From Pseudomonadota bacterium (GTDB lineage: Bacteria; Pseudomonadota; Gammaproteobacteria; SURF-13), in NCBI GenBank assembly GCA_027624315.1, contig JAQBXX010000014.1:1-37596 (forward strand): a stretch of DNA of 37,596 bases, read 5' to 3'. Shown piece by piece: positions 21,590 through 32,295 of the stretch. The notes beneath the pieces are model-generated. The model did no database searches. It was not told the origin of the DNA and saw only the letters and a program-made list of their open reading frames with translations. Position numbers and translations under genes: made by a program. Every line of letters starts with the position of its first letter. The stretch's first letter is position 1.

Positions 21590-23860
21590 CTACTCGACAA
21601 ACCAGTAGCGCTTTTCCTCGTGGCGATAACTCGATAGCCGCATGCCCACCGCCCCCAGCGTGACCGTGATCGCGCCGTGCGCCGGAGAATTGAGCATGTT
21701 GATGCCGCGTTGCGCGTAGCGTTCGACGACGGTGGGGTGCGGGTGGCGGTAGCGGCTGCGGTAACCTGCGGGGATGAGCGCATAGCGCGGACGAACGGCA
21801 TCGATGAATTCGTCCGTGGAGGAGGTCTTGCTGCCGTGGTGCGGCACGACAAGCACGTCGGCGTTCAGTTGCTCTCCCCAACGCGCTATTAACGCTCGCT
21901 CCGCTTTCGCCTCGATGTCGGCGGTGAGCAGCACCTTGCCGTGCGCGGTTTGTATCATCAATACGCAGCTTGAATTGTTGCCGCGCGCGTTTTCATCGGA
22001 CGGGTTGAGCAGCGTGAACTCCACCTCGTCCCAGCGCCAGGACTCGCCTGCGATGCAATGCCGTGCATTGGGCAACCGTTCCGGCACGCTGGAAAGCACG
22101 CGTTGCGGCGGGTACGCCGCGAGCAATGATGCCGCGCCACCGATGTGGTCGTTGTCTTTATGGCTCACGATGAGCATATCCATATTACGGACGCCGCTCG
22201 CGCGCAGATAAGGCACGACCACCGCACGCCCCAGGTCAAAACGCGCACTGAAGCGCGCGCCGGTGTCGAACACCAGCGTGTGCTCGCGCGTGCGCACCAC
22301 CGCGGCCAGCCCCTGCCCCACGTCGAGCAGCGTGAACCATGCCTCGCCCGCGAGCGGCACTGGCGGACGCACCAGCAGCATCGGCAGCAGCCACACCGCG
22401 CCCACCCAGCGTGCCGGCCAGCCGCGCGGTGCGAGCAGCCACAACACGCCGACACCGGCGCACGCGAGCGTCCACGCCGGCGGCGTATGCTGCAACCACT
22501 GGAGTTGATCGAAGGCCGCAAGGTAGTCGAGCGCCACCCATAACTGCGCTATGCTCCACGCCGCAAGCTGGAATAATGATGCCGCCACAACATCAGGCAG
22601 CGCCACCTGGCACACAATACCCAGCAGGGTAAGCGGGATGACGATGGTTTCAATCACCGGAATTGCCAGCAGGTTGGCCAATGGCGCAGAGAGCGAGGCT
22701 TGCTGAAACAACAGCAGCAGCAACGGCAACAATCCAATCGTCACCGCCCACTGCACGCGCCCCCATTGCCGCCAGCGTTTTTCACCCACTCGCCCCTGCG
22801 CCGTGAATAAAATCACCGCAACCGAAGCAAACGATAACCAGAAGCCTGGAGATACCACTGCGAGCGGATCGTAAATCAGCACCGCCAGCAGCGCGACGGC
22901 GAGCAGATTCGTGGGCCGCACGGCGCGCTGCATGAGCAGTGCGCCCAGCACTACCAGCAACATTATTAGTGCACGCTGCGTCGGAATAGCAAAACCGGCA
23001 AGCGCGGAATAAAAGAAAGCGGCGCCGAGCGCGCCCAGCGCCGCCGCCTTCTGCGCCGGCAGCCGCAGCACCGTATACCCCGGCAACGCCCACAACCAGC
23101 GCACGATAAGAAACACAATGCCGGACACGAGGCCGATGTTCATGCCGGAGATTGCAATCAAGTGCGTGGTGCCAGTGCGCCGCAATACATTCCACTGCGC
23201 ATCGCTCACATCACTCTGGTCGCCGTTGGCAAAGGCGGTGATCATGCCCGCGAAATCGTTTCCGGTCAGCGCCGCGCGGATACTCTCGCCGAGATACTGG
23301 CGGAAACGTCCGATGGGATAGCTATAGGGATCAGAAGAAATCAGGCGCGGAGGTTCATTAGCGCGCACGTAGCCGGTGGCGCGGATACGCTCCCGAAACA
23401 GATAGCCTTCATAATCAAACCCGCCGGGATTCTGAAAACCGTGCGGACGCTTGAGGCGCACCCACATGCCCCATTCGTCACCGATGCGCGGATGTTGGGC
23501 AATACCGGTGCTGAGCCTGATTTTGCGCGGGATCGTAACTTCTTTGCCATTGAGAAAAGCATGACTCACATCAAACTCGATGCGCGTGCCGTGCTCGATA
23601 TCCTTGGGCAGATCGGCGACATAACCCTCGACCCATATATCCCGCCCCTCCAGCGCCTTGGGCAGACTGTCCTGAAGTATCAGCCCCGCGCACAGCGTGA
23701 CCCACGCGATACCGGCAATGAAAAACAGGGGCGTGAACCACGCGCGGTTGCGTAGCGCAAGCAACACGCAGGGAATCAGCAACCATGACCATGCGAGCGA
23801 TGGCAGTTGCGGCAACTGCTGCACCAGCATGATGCCGGACAGAAAGGCCAGCGCATGCAT
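21590..23860 (-). CDS. comEC: ComEC/Rec2 DNA internalisation protein
   Basis: Competence domain TGTTHLIAISGMNIGLVSG plus metallo-beta-lactamase C-terminus (HKDNDHIGGAASLL, PHHGSKTSS). Longer ORF starts inside a repeat; start taken at MHALAFLSG. Confidence 0.92.
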   Translation of the reverse strand: MHALAFLSGIMLVQQLPQLPSLAWSWLLIPCVLLALRNRAWFTPLFFIAGIAWVTLCAGLILQDSLPKALEGRDIWVEGYVADLPKDIEHGTRIEFDVSHAFLNGKEVTIPRKIRLSTGIAQHPRIGDEWGMWVRLKRPHGFQNPGGFDYEGYLFRERIRATGYVRANEPPRLISSDPYSYPIGRFRQYLGESIRAALTGNDFAGMITAFANGDQSDVSDAQWNVLRRTGTTHLIAISGMNIGLVSGIVFLIVRWLWALPGYTVLRLPAQKAAALGALGAAFFYSALAGFAIPTQRALIMLLVVLGALLMQRAVRPTNLLAVALLAVLIYDPLAVVSPGFWLSFASVAVILFTAQGRVGEKRWRQWGRVQWAVTIGLLPLLLLLFQQASLSAPLANLLAIPVIETIVIPLTLLGIVCQVALPDVVAASLFQLAAWSIAQLWVALDYLAAFDQLQWLQHTPPAWTLACAGVGVLWLLAPRGWPARWVGAVWLLPMLLVRPPVPLAGEAWFTLLDVGQGLAAVVRTREHTLVFDTGARFSARFDLGRAVVVPYLRASGVRNMDMLIVSHKDNDHIGGAASLLAAYPPQRVLSSVPERLPNARHCIAGESWRWDEVEFTLLNPSDENARGNNSSCVLMIQTAHGKVLLTADIEAKAERALIARWGEQLNADVLVVPHHGSKTSSTDEFIDAVRPRYALIPAGYRSRYRHPHPTVVERYAQRGINMLNSPAHGAITVTLGAVGMRLSSYRHEEKRYWFVE

Positions 23861-23928
23861 GCGCAGATCGCGCAGCGCCGGAAAATACGAGGTGGGCGTG
23901 GTTGCGGCAACCGGCACAGTGAACTTTT

Positions 23929-23968
23929 CACCCCCATCCTGACCTTCCCCCGTCAAGGGGGAAGGAAC
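23929..23968. repeat. ACCCCCATCCT...CCTTCCCCC hairpin repeat, copy
   Basis: cacccccatcctgaccttcccccgtcaagggggaagg. Confidence 0.8.
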
Positions 23969-23979
23969 ATTCACGAGAC

Positions 23980-24996
<1,017 letters not shown>

Positions 24997-25049
24997 TCAC
25001 AGGCAGCGTTCCCATCATGGGGCGCTTATACTACATTAAGGGGAAGACC

Positions 25050-26456
25050 ATGCAGCTATTCCGCACCAAACCCAGCACGCCGGATGATTATTGCAACAGC
25101 GGCCTGAAGCGCGCACTGAGCGCGTTCGACCTGACGCTGCTCGGCATCGGCGCGATCATCGGCACCGGAATTTTCGTGCTCACCGGCGTCGCCGCCGCCA
25201 CCAAGGCGGGCCCGGCGGTAGTGTTGTCTTTCGTGGTGGCGGGTTTCGCCTGCGCCTTCGCCGCGCTCGCCTACGCCGAACTCGCGGCGAGCCTCGGCGG
25301 TTGCGGCAGTGCCTACGGCTACAGCTACGCCGCACTGGGCGAGCTGCTGGCCTGGATGGTAGGCTGGATATTGATACTGGAATACGGCGTCGCCACCGCC
25401 GCCGTCGCCACCGGCTGGTCGGGTTATTTCAGTAGTGCCCTGGCCTCAATCGGGCTGGCGCTGCCTGACGCGCTCACGCATGCGCCCTCGCAAGGCGGCA
25501 TTATCAATCTGCCCGCAGCCGCAATCATTCTCCTGCTCGCCATACTGCTTGCCATCGGCGTCAAACAAAGCTCGCAGTTCAACGCCGTGCTGGTGTTCGT
25601 AAAACTGCTCGCCATTGCGGTGTTTATCGGCGTGGCGGTATTTCACATCAACACGGAACTCTGGCACCCCTTCATGCCGTTCGGCTGGAGCAGCACAGGC
25701 CCCGGCGGCGAACCGACGGGCATACTGAGCGGCGCGGCTTTTGTATTTTTCGCCTACATCGGCTTCGACGCCGTCACCACGGCTGCCGAGGAAACCAAAA
25801 ATCCGCAACGCGACGTGCCCATCGGCATCCTCACCTCGCTGGCGTTTTGCACCGTGATTTACATCGTGGTATCGGGATTACTGACCGGCATCGTCTCTTA
25901 CAAAGACCTGAACGTCCCCTCACCGGTCGCGCACGCGCTGCAACTGCTCGGCATCAACTGGGCCTCCGGGCTGGTGGCTACCGGCGTGATCGCGGGCCTC
26001 ACCACGGTGATGCTGGTACTGTATTATGGCCTCACGCGCGTTTTCTTCGCCATGTCGCGCGACGGACTGCTGCCGCCGTTCTTCGGCACATTAAACGAGA
26101 CAACACGCACCCCGGTGCGTGTCATCATCCTCTGCGGACTGCTCATCGCCGCTATCGCGGGCTTTGTGCCGTTGGGCGAACTGGCCGAGCTCACCAACAT
26201 CGGCACGCTCGCCGCGTTTGTGTTCGTGTGTATCGGCGTGATCGTGATGCGTGCACGTCAGCCGGGGCTGCATCGCCCGTTCAAATGCCCTTGGCATCCG
26301 GTGATCCCCATCATGGGCGTAATATCCTGCGGAACACTGATGGCCTTCCTGCCACTCATCACCTGGCAGCGCTTTGGTGTATGGCTACTGATCGGTGTGG
26401 GGGTTTATTTTATCTACTCGATGCACAACAGCCGGCTGGCGAAAGCTCCAGCCTGA
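25050..26456 (+). CDS. APC-family (cationic amino acid transporter-like) permease
   Basis: LKRALSAFDLTLLGIGAIIGTGIFVLTGVAAATKAGPAVVLSFV; 12-TM pattern. Confidence 0.9.
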   Translation: MQLFRTKPSTPDDYCNSGLKRALSAFDLTLLGIGAIIGTGIFVLTGVAAATKAGPAVVLSFVVAGFACAFAALAYAELAASLGGCGSAYGYSYAALGELLAWMVGWILILEYGVATAAVATGWSGYFSSALASIGLALPDALTHAPSQGGIINLPAAAIILLLAILLAIGVKQSSQFNAVLVFVKLLAIAVFIGVAVFHINTELWHPFMPFGWSSTGPGGEPTGILSGAAFVFFAYIGFDAVTTAAEETKNPQRDVPIGILTSLAFCTVIYIVVSGLLTGIVSYKDLNVPSPVAHALQLLGINWASGLVATGVIAGLTTVMLVLYYGLTRVFFAMSRDGLLPPFFGTLNETTRTPVRVIILCGLLIAAIAGFVPLGELAELTNIGTLAAFVFVCIGVIVMRARQPGLHRPFKCPWHPVIPIMGVISCGTLMAFLPLITWQRFGVWLLIGVGVYFIYSMHNSRLAKAPA

Positions 26457-26461
26457 CGTAT

Positions 26462-26500
26462 ACCCTCCCCTTCTCAGGGGGAGGGTTAGGGTGGGGGTGA
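26462..26500. repeat. ACCCCCATCCT-family hairpin repeat (reverse orientation)
   Basis: ccctccccttctcagggggagggttagggtgggggt. Confidence 0.75.
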
Positions 26501-26520
26501 ATCTTAACGTTTGGCCCACG

Positions 26521-26558
26521 ACCCCCATCCTGGCCTTCCCCCTGCAAGGGGGAAGGAA
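26521..26558. repeat. ACCCCCATCCT-family hairpin repeat (forward orientation)
   Basis: acccccatcctggccttccccctgcaagggggaagg. Confidence 0.8.
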
Positions 26559-26583
26559 CATCAGGGATGCGGAAACGTACAGC

Positions 26584-28227
26584 TTATTTTAAAAATCGCT
26601 TGTAGTAATTTATCAAGCCGTTGGTCGAGCTGTCATGCGTGCTTACAGCACCACCCGCCTCCAACTCAGGCAATATCTTCTGCGCCAGTTGCTTGCCCAA
26701 TTCCACGCCCCACTGATCGAAGGAATTGATGTTCCAGATCACGCCCTGCACAAATATTTTGTGCTCGTAAAGCGCAATCAGCGCGCCTAGCATTTGCGGC
26801 GTGATTTTTTTGACCAGTATGGAATTGGTGGGCTTGTTGCCCGGAAATACTTTATGCGGCAACAGGCTTTCTAACGCGTCACCTTTCAGGCCTTGTTTAA
26901 TCAACTCCACGCGCGCCTCGGCTTCCGTCTTGCCCTGCATCAGCGCCTCGGTCTGGGCGAAGAAGTTCGCAAGCAGAATTTGATGGTGCTCGCCGACGGG
27001 GTTGTGCGTCTCCATCGGCGCGATGAAATCGGCGGGGATAATCCTAGTGCCCTGATGTAAAAGCTGATAAAACGCGTGCTGGCCGTTGGTGCCGGGCTCG
27101 CCCCAGAGGATGGGGCCGGTGGCGTAATCCACGTGGTGGCCGTCGCGCGTCACGCCCTTGCCATTGCTCTCCATGTCGCCCTGCTGAAAATAGGCCGGGA
27201 AGTAACACAGATACTGGTCGTAGGGGAAAATGGCGTGCGTCTGCGCGTGAAAGAAATTGTTATACCAGATACCCAGCAGCGCCAGAATCACCGGCATGTT
27301 TCCTTCAAGCGGCGCGGTTCTGAAGTGCTCGTCCATGTCATGCGCGCCGGCCAGCAACGCCTCGAAGTTATCCATGCCGATGTAGAGCGCGATGGGCAGA
27401 CCGATGGCCGACCAGAGCGAATAGCGTCCGCCCACCCAGTCCCAGAACTCAAACATGTTTTTGGTATCAATGCCGAATTTTTTTACCTCGCCTGCATTCG
27501 TCGATACCGCGACAAAATGTTTGGCGACAGCGGTCTCATTCTTTGCTGAACGTAAAAACCACGCGCGCGCGGTATGCGCGTTGGTGAGCGTCTCCTGCGT
27601 GGTGAAGGTTTTGGAAGCGACGACAAACAGTGTGGTTTCAGGGTTGACTGCCTTCAGCGTCTCGGCGATGTGCGTGCCGTCCACATTGGAGACAAAGTGC
27701 ATACGCAGGCCAGGCTTGCCGTAAGGCGTAAGCGCCGCGCACACTATCTTCGGCCCCAGATCGGAGCCGCCGATGCCGATGTTGACGATGTCGGTGATGG
27801 CTTTACCGCTGTAACCTTTCCACGCGCCACTGCGCACCGCCTCGGTGAATTCCTTCATATGCGCAAGCACCGCGTTCACCTCAGGCATGACATCCTTGCC
27901 GTCCAGCCGTATCGGGCGGTTACTGCGGTTGCGCAGCGCGACGTGCAGTACGGCGCGGTTTTCGGTGACGTTGATCCTGGCGCCGGAAAACATCCTTTCC
28001 GTCCACGCCTTGATGTCGGCCTGTGCGGCGAGATCAAACAGCAGGCGCAGCGTTTCTTCGGTGATGCGGTTCTTGGAGTAATCGAGCAGGATGCCGCTGG
28101 CCTCGAGCGAAAATCTGGCGAAGCGTTGCGCGTCACCCTGGAAAAGGTCGCGCATGTGGGCGCGTGCAAGCGCGGGATAATGCGCCTGCAGTTCCTGCCA
28201 GGCCCTGGATTGTGTCAGCGAACTCAC
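26584..28227 (-). CDS. pgi: Glucose-6-phosphate isomerase
   Basis: [48 protein letters not shown]. Confidence 0.97.
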   Translation of the reverse strand: MSSLTQSRAWQELQAHYPALARAHMRDLFQGDAQRFARFSLEASGILLDYSKNRITEETLRLLFDLAAQADIKAWTERMFSGARINVTENRAVLHVALRNRSNRPIRLDGKDVMPEVNAVLAHMKEFTEAVRSGAWKGYSGKAITDIVNIGIGGSDLGPKIVCAALTPYGKPGLRMHFVSNVDGTHIAETLKAVNPETTLFVVASKTFTTQETLTNAHTARAWFLRSAKNETAVAKHFVAVSTNAGEVKKFGIDTKNMFEFWDWVGGRYSLWSAIGLPIALYIGMDNFEALLAGAHDMDEHFRTAPLEGNMPVILALLGIWYNNFFHAQTHAIFPYDQYLCYFPAYFQQGDMESNGKGVTRDGHHVDYATGPILWGEPGTNGQHAFYQLLHQGTRIIPADFIAPMETHNPVGEHHQILLANFFAQTEALMQGKTEAEARVELIKQGLKGDALESLLPHKVFPGNKPTNSILVKKITPQMLGALIALYEHKIFVQGVIWNINSFDQWGVELGKQLAQKILPELEAGGAVSTHDSSTNGLINYYKRFLK

Positions 28228-28239
28228 GCCGCTACGCTT

Positions 28240-29751
28240 CTAGTAAACACACGCAGCATCTCCGCCGGGCTCGCCTTCAAGGCTGAGGTCATTTCGCCAG
28301 CACTGGTACTCGCGCTCGAACAGGCGATTGGCTTCGCCCGGCCCCCAGCTGCCGGCGGGATAGGTGTGGATGAAATCACGCTCCATCGACCACGTCTTGA
28401 GGATCGGATCCACCACCTTCCACGCCCAGCGCACCTCGTCATAGCGCAGAAACAATGAATGATCGCCCTCAATGACATCCAGCAGCAACGCCTCGTAGGC
28501 GTCGAGTTGCGCCTCGGATTCCTTGCGGTAGCTCGCATCCAGACTTACCGTGTGCGCGTGCATTTTAAGGCCGGGCAATTTGGCCTGAATTTCAACGCGC
28601 AGACATTCCTCCGGTTGTATCCCCAGCAAAACCCAGTTGGGTCTGACCTGTTCCGTGACCGCCTCACGGAACAGCATTTGCGGCGCATGCTTGAAGCGTA
28701 TGGCAATGCTGGAAGTCGCCTTCGCCATACGCTTGCCAGTGCGCACGTAAAACGGCACGTTGCGCCAGCGCCAGTTGTCGATGTAGAGCTTGAGTGCCGC
28801 ATAGGTTTCCGTGGAGCTACCTGACGCCACGCCTTTTTCGTCCAGATAACCCGCGACCTTTTTTCCTTCGCTCACGCCGCGCACGTATTGCGCGCGAAAG
28901 GCGTGCGCGTGCACCGCGCTTTGCGGTATCGGGCGAATGGATTTCAGCACCTTGACCTTTTCATCGCGCAGCGATTCGGCGTCCATGTTGGCCGGCGGCT
29001 CCATCGCCACCAGTGTCAACATCTGCAGCAGGTGACTTTGCAGCATGTCGCGCAGCGCGCCGGCGCCGTCGTAATACTCCGCGCGCCCGCCGATGCCGTT
29101 GGTTTCGGAGTGGGTAATCTGCACGTGGTCGATGTAATTGCGATTCCACAGCGGCTCCAACATGATGTTGGCGAAGCGGAACACCAACACGTTTTGCACT
29201 GTGCCTTTGCCAAGATAATGATCGATACGATAGATTTGCTGCTCAGAAAAATACTGATGCAAGCGTTGTTCCAGCGCATGCGCGCTTTCAAGGTCGTAGC
29301 CGAACGGTTTTTCCACCACCAGCCGCCGCCAACCGCCGTCCTCCTCATGCAAACCGGCGCTGGCGAGGTGCTGGCTCACCGCGCCATATTCGGCGGGACG
29401 GATGGCCAGATAAAATATCTTGTTGTCCGGGAACTGATGGTCTGTTCCCAGCATCTGCTTCAGGCGCTGAAAGGCCTGCGCGTCCGTCATGTCACCCTGA
29501 AAATAATGCAGACGTGCGCGAAAATGCGCGTACACCTTTTCGTCGAGACCCTTGTGCACCCGCGTCTTGAGCAGCATCGCCACTTCGTCGCGCCACTGCT
29601 CCGTATTCCACTCGCGGCGCCCGAAACACACAATCGCCGAACCCTCGGGCAGGCGTGACGCCTCCTCAAGGTGATACAGCGCGGGCAGCAGTTTATTCTG
29701 CGACAGATTACCGGTGGCGCCAAAGATCACAAAGGTGCACGGTTCAATCAT
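28240..29751 (-). CDS. zwf: Glucose-6-phosphate 1-dehydrogenase
   Basis: [42 protein letters not shown]. Confidence 0.97.
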   Translation of the reverse strand: MIEPCTFVIFGATGNLSQNKLLPALYHLEEASRLPEGSAIVCFGRREWNTEQWRDEVAMLLKTRVHKGLDEKVYAHFRARLHYFQGDMTDAQAFQRLKQMLGTDHQFPDNKIFYLAIRPAEYGAVSQHLASAGLHEEDGGWRRLVVEKPFGYDLESAHALEQRLHQYFSEQQIYRIDHYLGKGTVQNVLVFRFANIMLEPLWNRNYIDHVQITHSETNGIGGRAEYYDGAGALRDMLQSHLLQMLTLVAMEPPANMDAESLRDEKVKVLKSIRPIPQSAVHAHAFRAQYVRGVSEGKKVAGYLDEKGVASGSSTETYAALKLYIDNWRWRNVPFYVRTGKRMAKATSSIAIRFKHAPQMLFREAVTEQVRPNWVLLGIQPEECLRVEIQAKLPGLKMHAHTVSLDASYRKESEAQLDAYEALLLDVIEGDHSLFLRYDEVRWAWKVVDPILKTWSMERDFIHTYPAGSWGPGEANRLFEREYQCWRNDLSLEGEPGGDAACVY

Positions 29752-30682
29752 GTTTCTTACCCGTCCCAGGCGCGACGTGTCCGCCGAAGGCGTTGCGCAT
29801 CAGCGACAAGAGGCGGTTGCCGTAACCGCTGTCGCGGCTTGCGAAACGCATCTGCAACGCGAGCGTCATCACCGGCGCGGCGACACCCTGGTCGACGGCC
29901 TCGATGGCGATCCAGCGTCCTTCACCGGAATCCTGCACCTCGCTGGAAAATTTCTCCAGCAGTTGCTCCACGCTTTTTCCACCACGCGTGTTCAGCGCCT
30001 CCGCCGTCAGATCGAGCAGCCAACTGCGCACCACCGAACTGTGCCGCCACAGCTCGGTGATTTGCGCGAGATCAAGATTAAATTCTTCCTTGCCGTGCAG
30101 CAGCGTAAGCCCCTCGGCGTAGGCCTGCATCATGCCGTATTCGATACCGTTGTGGATCATCTTGGTGAAGTGACCGGCGCCGACGGGGCCGACGTGCGCC
30201 CAGCCGCGATCCGGCGCGGGGGCCAGCACCTTGAGCACGGGCTCGATAACGCCAACGGCCTCTTTGCTGCCGCCCACCATCAGGCAATAGCCGTTGTCGA
30301 GACCCCATACGCCGCCTGAGGTGCCGGAGTCGATGAAGGCGATGTCATGCTTTGCCAGCAACGCGCCGCGGCGCTCGCTGTCGTGATAGTTGGAATTACC
30401 GCCGTCGATGACGATGTCGCCCTGCTCCAGCAGCGGTATCAGTTCGAGGATTGCCTGCTCGGTCGGGACTCCGCTCGGCAGCATGAGCCACACGACGCGC
30501 GGCGTGGAGAGTTTGCTCACCGCATCATCCAGTGACTGCGCCGCAATCACACCCTCTTCGCGCGCAAGCTGTTTGACGATCTCGTGGCTACGATTGAAGC
30601 CGACCACCTCGATACCGCCACGGCGCAACCGTCGCGCCATGTTGGCGCCCATCTTGCCCAGCCCTGCCAGTGCGATTCTCAT
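29744..30682 (-). CDS. gnd: 6-phosphogluconate dehydrogenase, decarboxylating (short GndA/YqeC type)
   Basis: [63 protein letters not shown]. Confidence 0.93.
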   Translation of the reverse strand: MRIALAGLGKMGANMARRLRRGGIEVVGFNRSHEIVKQLAREEGVIAAQSLDDAVSKLSTPRVVWLMLPSGVPTEQAILELIPLLEQGDIVIDGGNSNYHDSERRGALLAKHDIAFIDSGTSGGVWGLDNGYCLMVGGSKEAVGVIEPVLKVLAPAPDRGWAHVGPVGAGHFTKMIHNGIEYGMMQAYAEGLTLLHGKEEFNLDLAQITELWRHSSVVRSWLLDLTAEALNTRGGKSVEQLLEKFSSEVQDSGEGRWIAIEAVDQGVAAPVMTLALQMRFASRDSGYGNRLLSLMRNAFGGHVAPGTGKKHD

Positions 30683-30785
30683 CGTCGTAAGCTCCGAAGC
30701 ACAAACCTCGCGTAAATGCCCGCGTAACATAGGGTTTATGCCATAATCATGCCACACAACGCAGCCCAAAAATAACTATATAACC

Positions 30786-32255
30786 GTGTCTAAACCATTC
30801 AATCTCCTGTTCGCCGTCAGTGAAGCGCACCCGCTCATCAAGACCGGCGGACTGGCCGATGTCGCCTACAGCCTGACGGCGGCGCTGAAGCCGCATGTGC
30901 ATGAGGTGCGCATGGTGTTGCCCGCCTACCGCGCGGCGCTCGCACACGCGGGTCATCTGGAGCCCATCGCCACGCTGCATGTCGCCGGATCGGACGCGCC
31001 GGTGCGGATACTCGAGGGCGAGGTGCCCGGCAGCGGCGTGAAGGTCTGGCTCGTCGATGCGCCGTTTTATTTCGACCGCGACGGCGGCCCCTACAGCGAC
31101 CCCCACGGCCACGACTGGCCCGATAATGCGGCGCGCTTCGCAGTGTTCGCGCGCGCTATCGTTGAGATCGCCTGCGGACGCACCGGTCTCGGCTGGCGGC
31201 CCGATGTGGTGCACTGCAACGACTGGCAGACCGGCCTGGTGCCCGCGCTGCTGGCGCTTGAATCCGCCCGGCCTGCGATTGTGTTCACCCTCCACAATCT
31301 CGCCTATCAAGGGCTGTTTGATGCTGACGTGTTTCAGACCCTAGCTCTGCCCGCCGCGTTGTGGGCCCCGGAGGCACTCGAATTTCATGGCCGTGTTTCG
31401 TTTCTCAAGGGCGGGCTTATTTTCGCCGACCGCCTCACTACGGTGAGCCCGACGTACGCCAAGGAAATACAGACGCCGGAATTCGGCTACGGGCTCGAAG
31501 GCCTGCTCGCGCATCGCGCGCGGCATCTCACCGGCATCCTGAACGGTGCCGACTACGGCGTGTGGAACCCCGCGCACGACCCCTTGATTGCCGCACACTA
31601 CGGCCCCGACACGCTGCATCTTAAAGCCGCAAACAAGGACGTGCTGCAACGCCAGCTCGGCCTGCCGCAAATCAGCGACGCGCCGCTGCTGGGGCTGATC
31701 GGTCGTCTGGTGGAACAAAAAGGGATCGACCTCCTGCTCAGCGTCCTTCCCGCCCTGCTCCAGCATCCGCTGCAGATCGCGCTGCTCGGCAGCGGCGAGA
31801 AACACATCGAGCAGGCCTTGCTCGATGCCGCCAAACACCACCCGCAGCGGATCGCCGTACACATCGGCTACAACGAGGCACTGGCGCACCGCATCGAGGC
31901 CGGCGCCGACATGTTCCTCATGCCGTCGCGCTTCGAGCCCTGCGGCCTGAACCAGCTCTACAGCCTGCGCTACGGCACTGTGCCCATCGTGCGCCGTACC
32001 GGCGGCCTCGCCGACAGCGTGATGGACGCCAGCGCCACCCATCTCAAGGCCGGCACCGCCACCGGCTTTGTGTTCGACGACGCGACGCCCGCAGCGCTGC
32101 TGCATACACTGGAACGCGCGCTTGCCCTGTTCCGGAAACCCGCACAGTGGCGCACGATAGCAGCCTGCGGCATGCGGCAGGATTTCAGTTGGAACAAGAA
32201 CGCGAGCGCCTACCTCGCACTGTACCGTGAGGCGCAGGCCACACCCGCCGCGTGA
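30786..32255 (+). CDS. glgA: Glycogen (starch) synthase
   Basis: LLFAVSEAHPLIKTGGLADVAYSL, PSRFEPCGLNQLYSLRYGTVPIVRRTGGLADSV; GTG start. Confidence 0.95.
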   Translation: MSKPFNLLFAVSEAHPLIKTGGLADVAYSLTAALKPHVHEVRMVLPAYRAALAHAGHLEPIATLHVAGSDAPVRILEGEVPGSGVKVWLVDAPFYFDRDGGPYSDPHGHDWPDNAARFAVFARAIVEIACGRTGLGWRPDVVHCNDWQTGLVPALLALESARPAIVFTLHNLAYQGLFDADVFQTLALPAALWAPEALEFHGRVSFLKGGLIFADRLTTVSPTYAKEIQTPEFGYGLEGLLAHRARHLTGILNGADYGVWNPAHDPLIAAHYGPDTLHLKAANKDVLQRQLGLPQISDAPLLGLIGRLVEQKGIDLLLSVLPALLQHPLQIALLGSGEKHIEQALLDAAKHHPQRIAVHIGYNEALAHRIEAGADMFLMPSRFEPCGLNQLYSLRYGTVPIVRRTGGLADSVMDASATHLKAGTATGFVFDDATPAALLHTLERALALFRKPAQWRTIAACGMRQDFSWNKNASAYLALYREAQATPAA

Positions 32256-32295
32256 TAATCGCTATAATGCATCGCCTTACACGCGGGACTATCTG

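Noticed and set aside
20240-21637. 465-aa plus-strand ORF opposite cstA
   Set aside because: Composition rich in H, R, D, G and E, typical of antisense frames in GC-rich genes; cstA on the other strand is unambiguous
23861-23974. N-terminal extension of ComEC (MNVPSPLTGEGQDGGEKF...)
   Set aside because: Translated from the ACCCCCATCC repeat; genuine start more likely at MHALAFLSG
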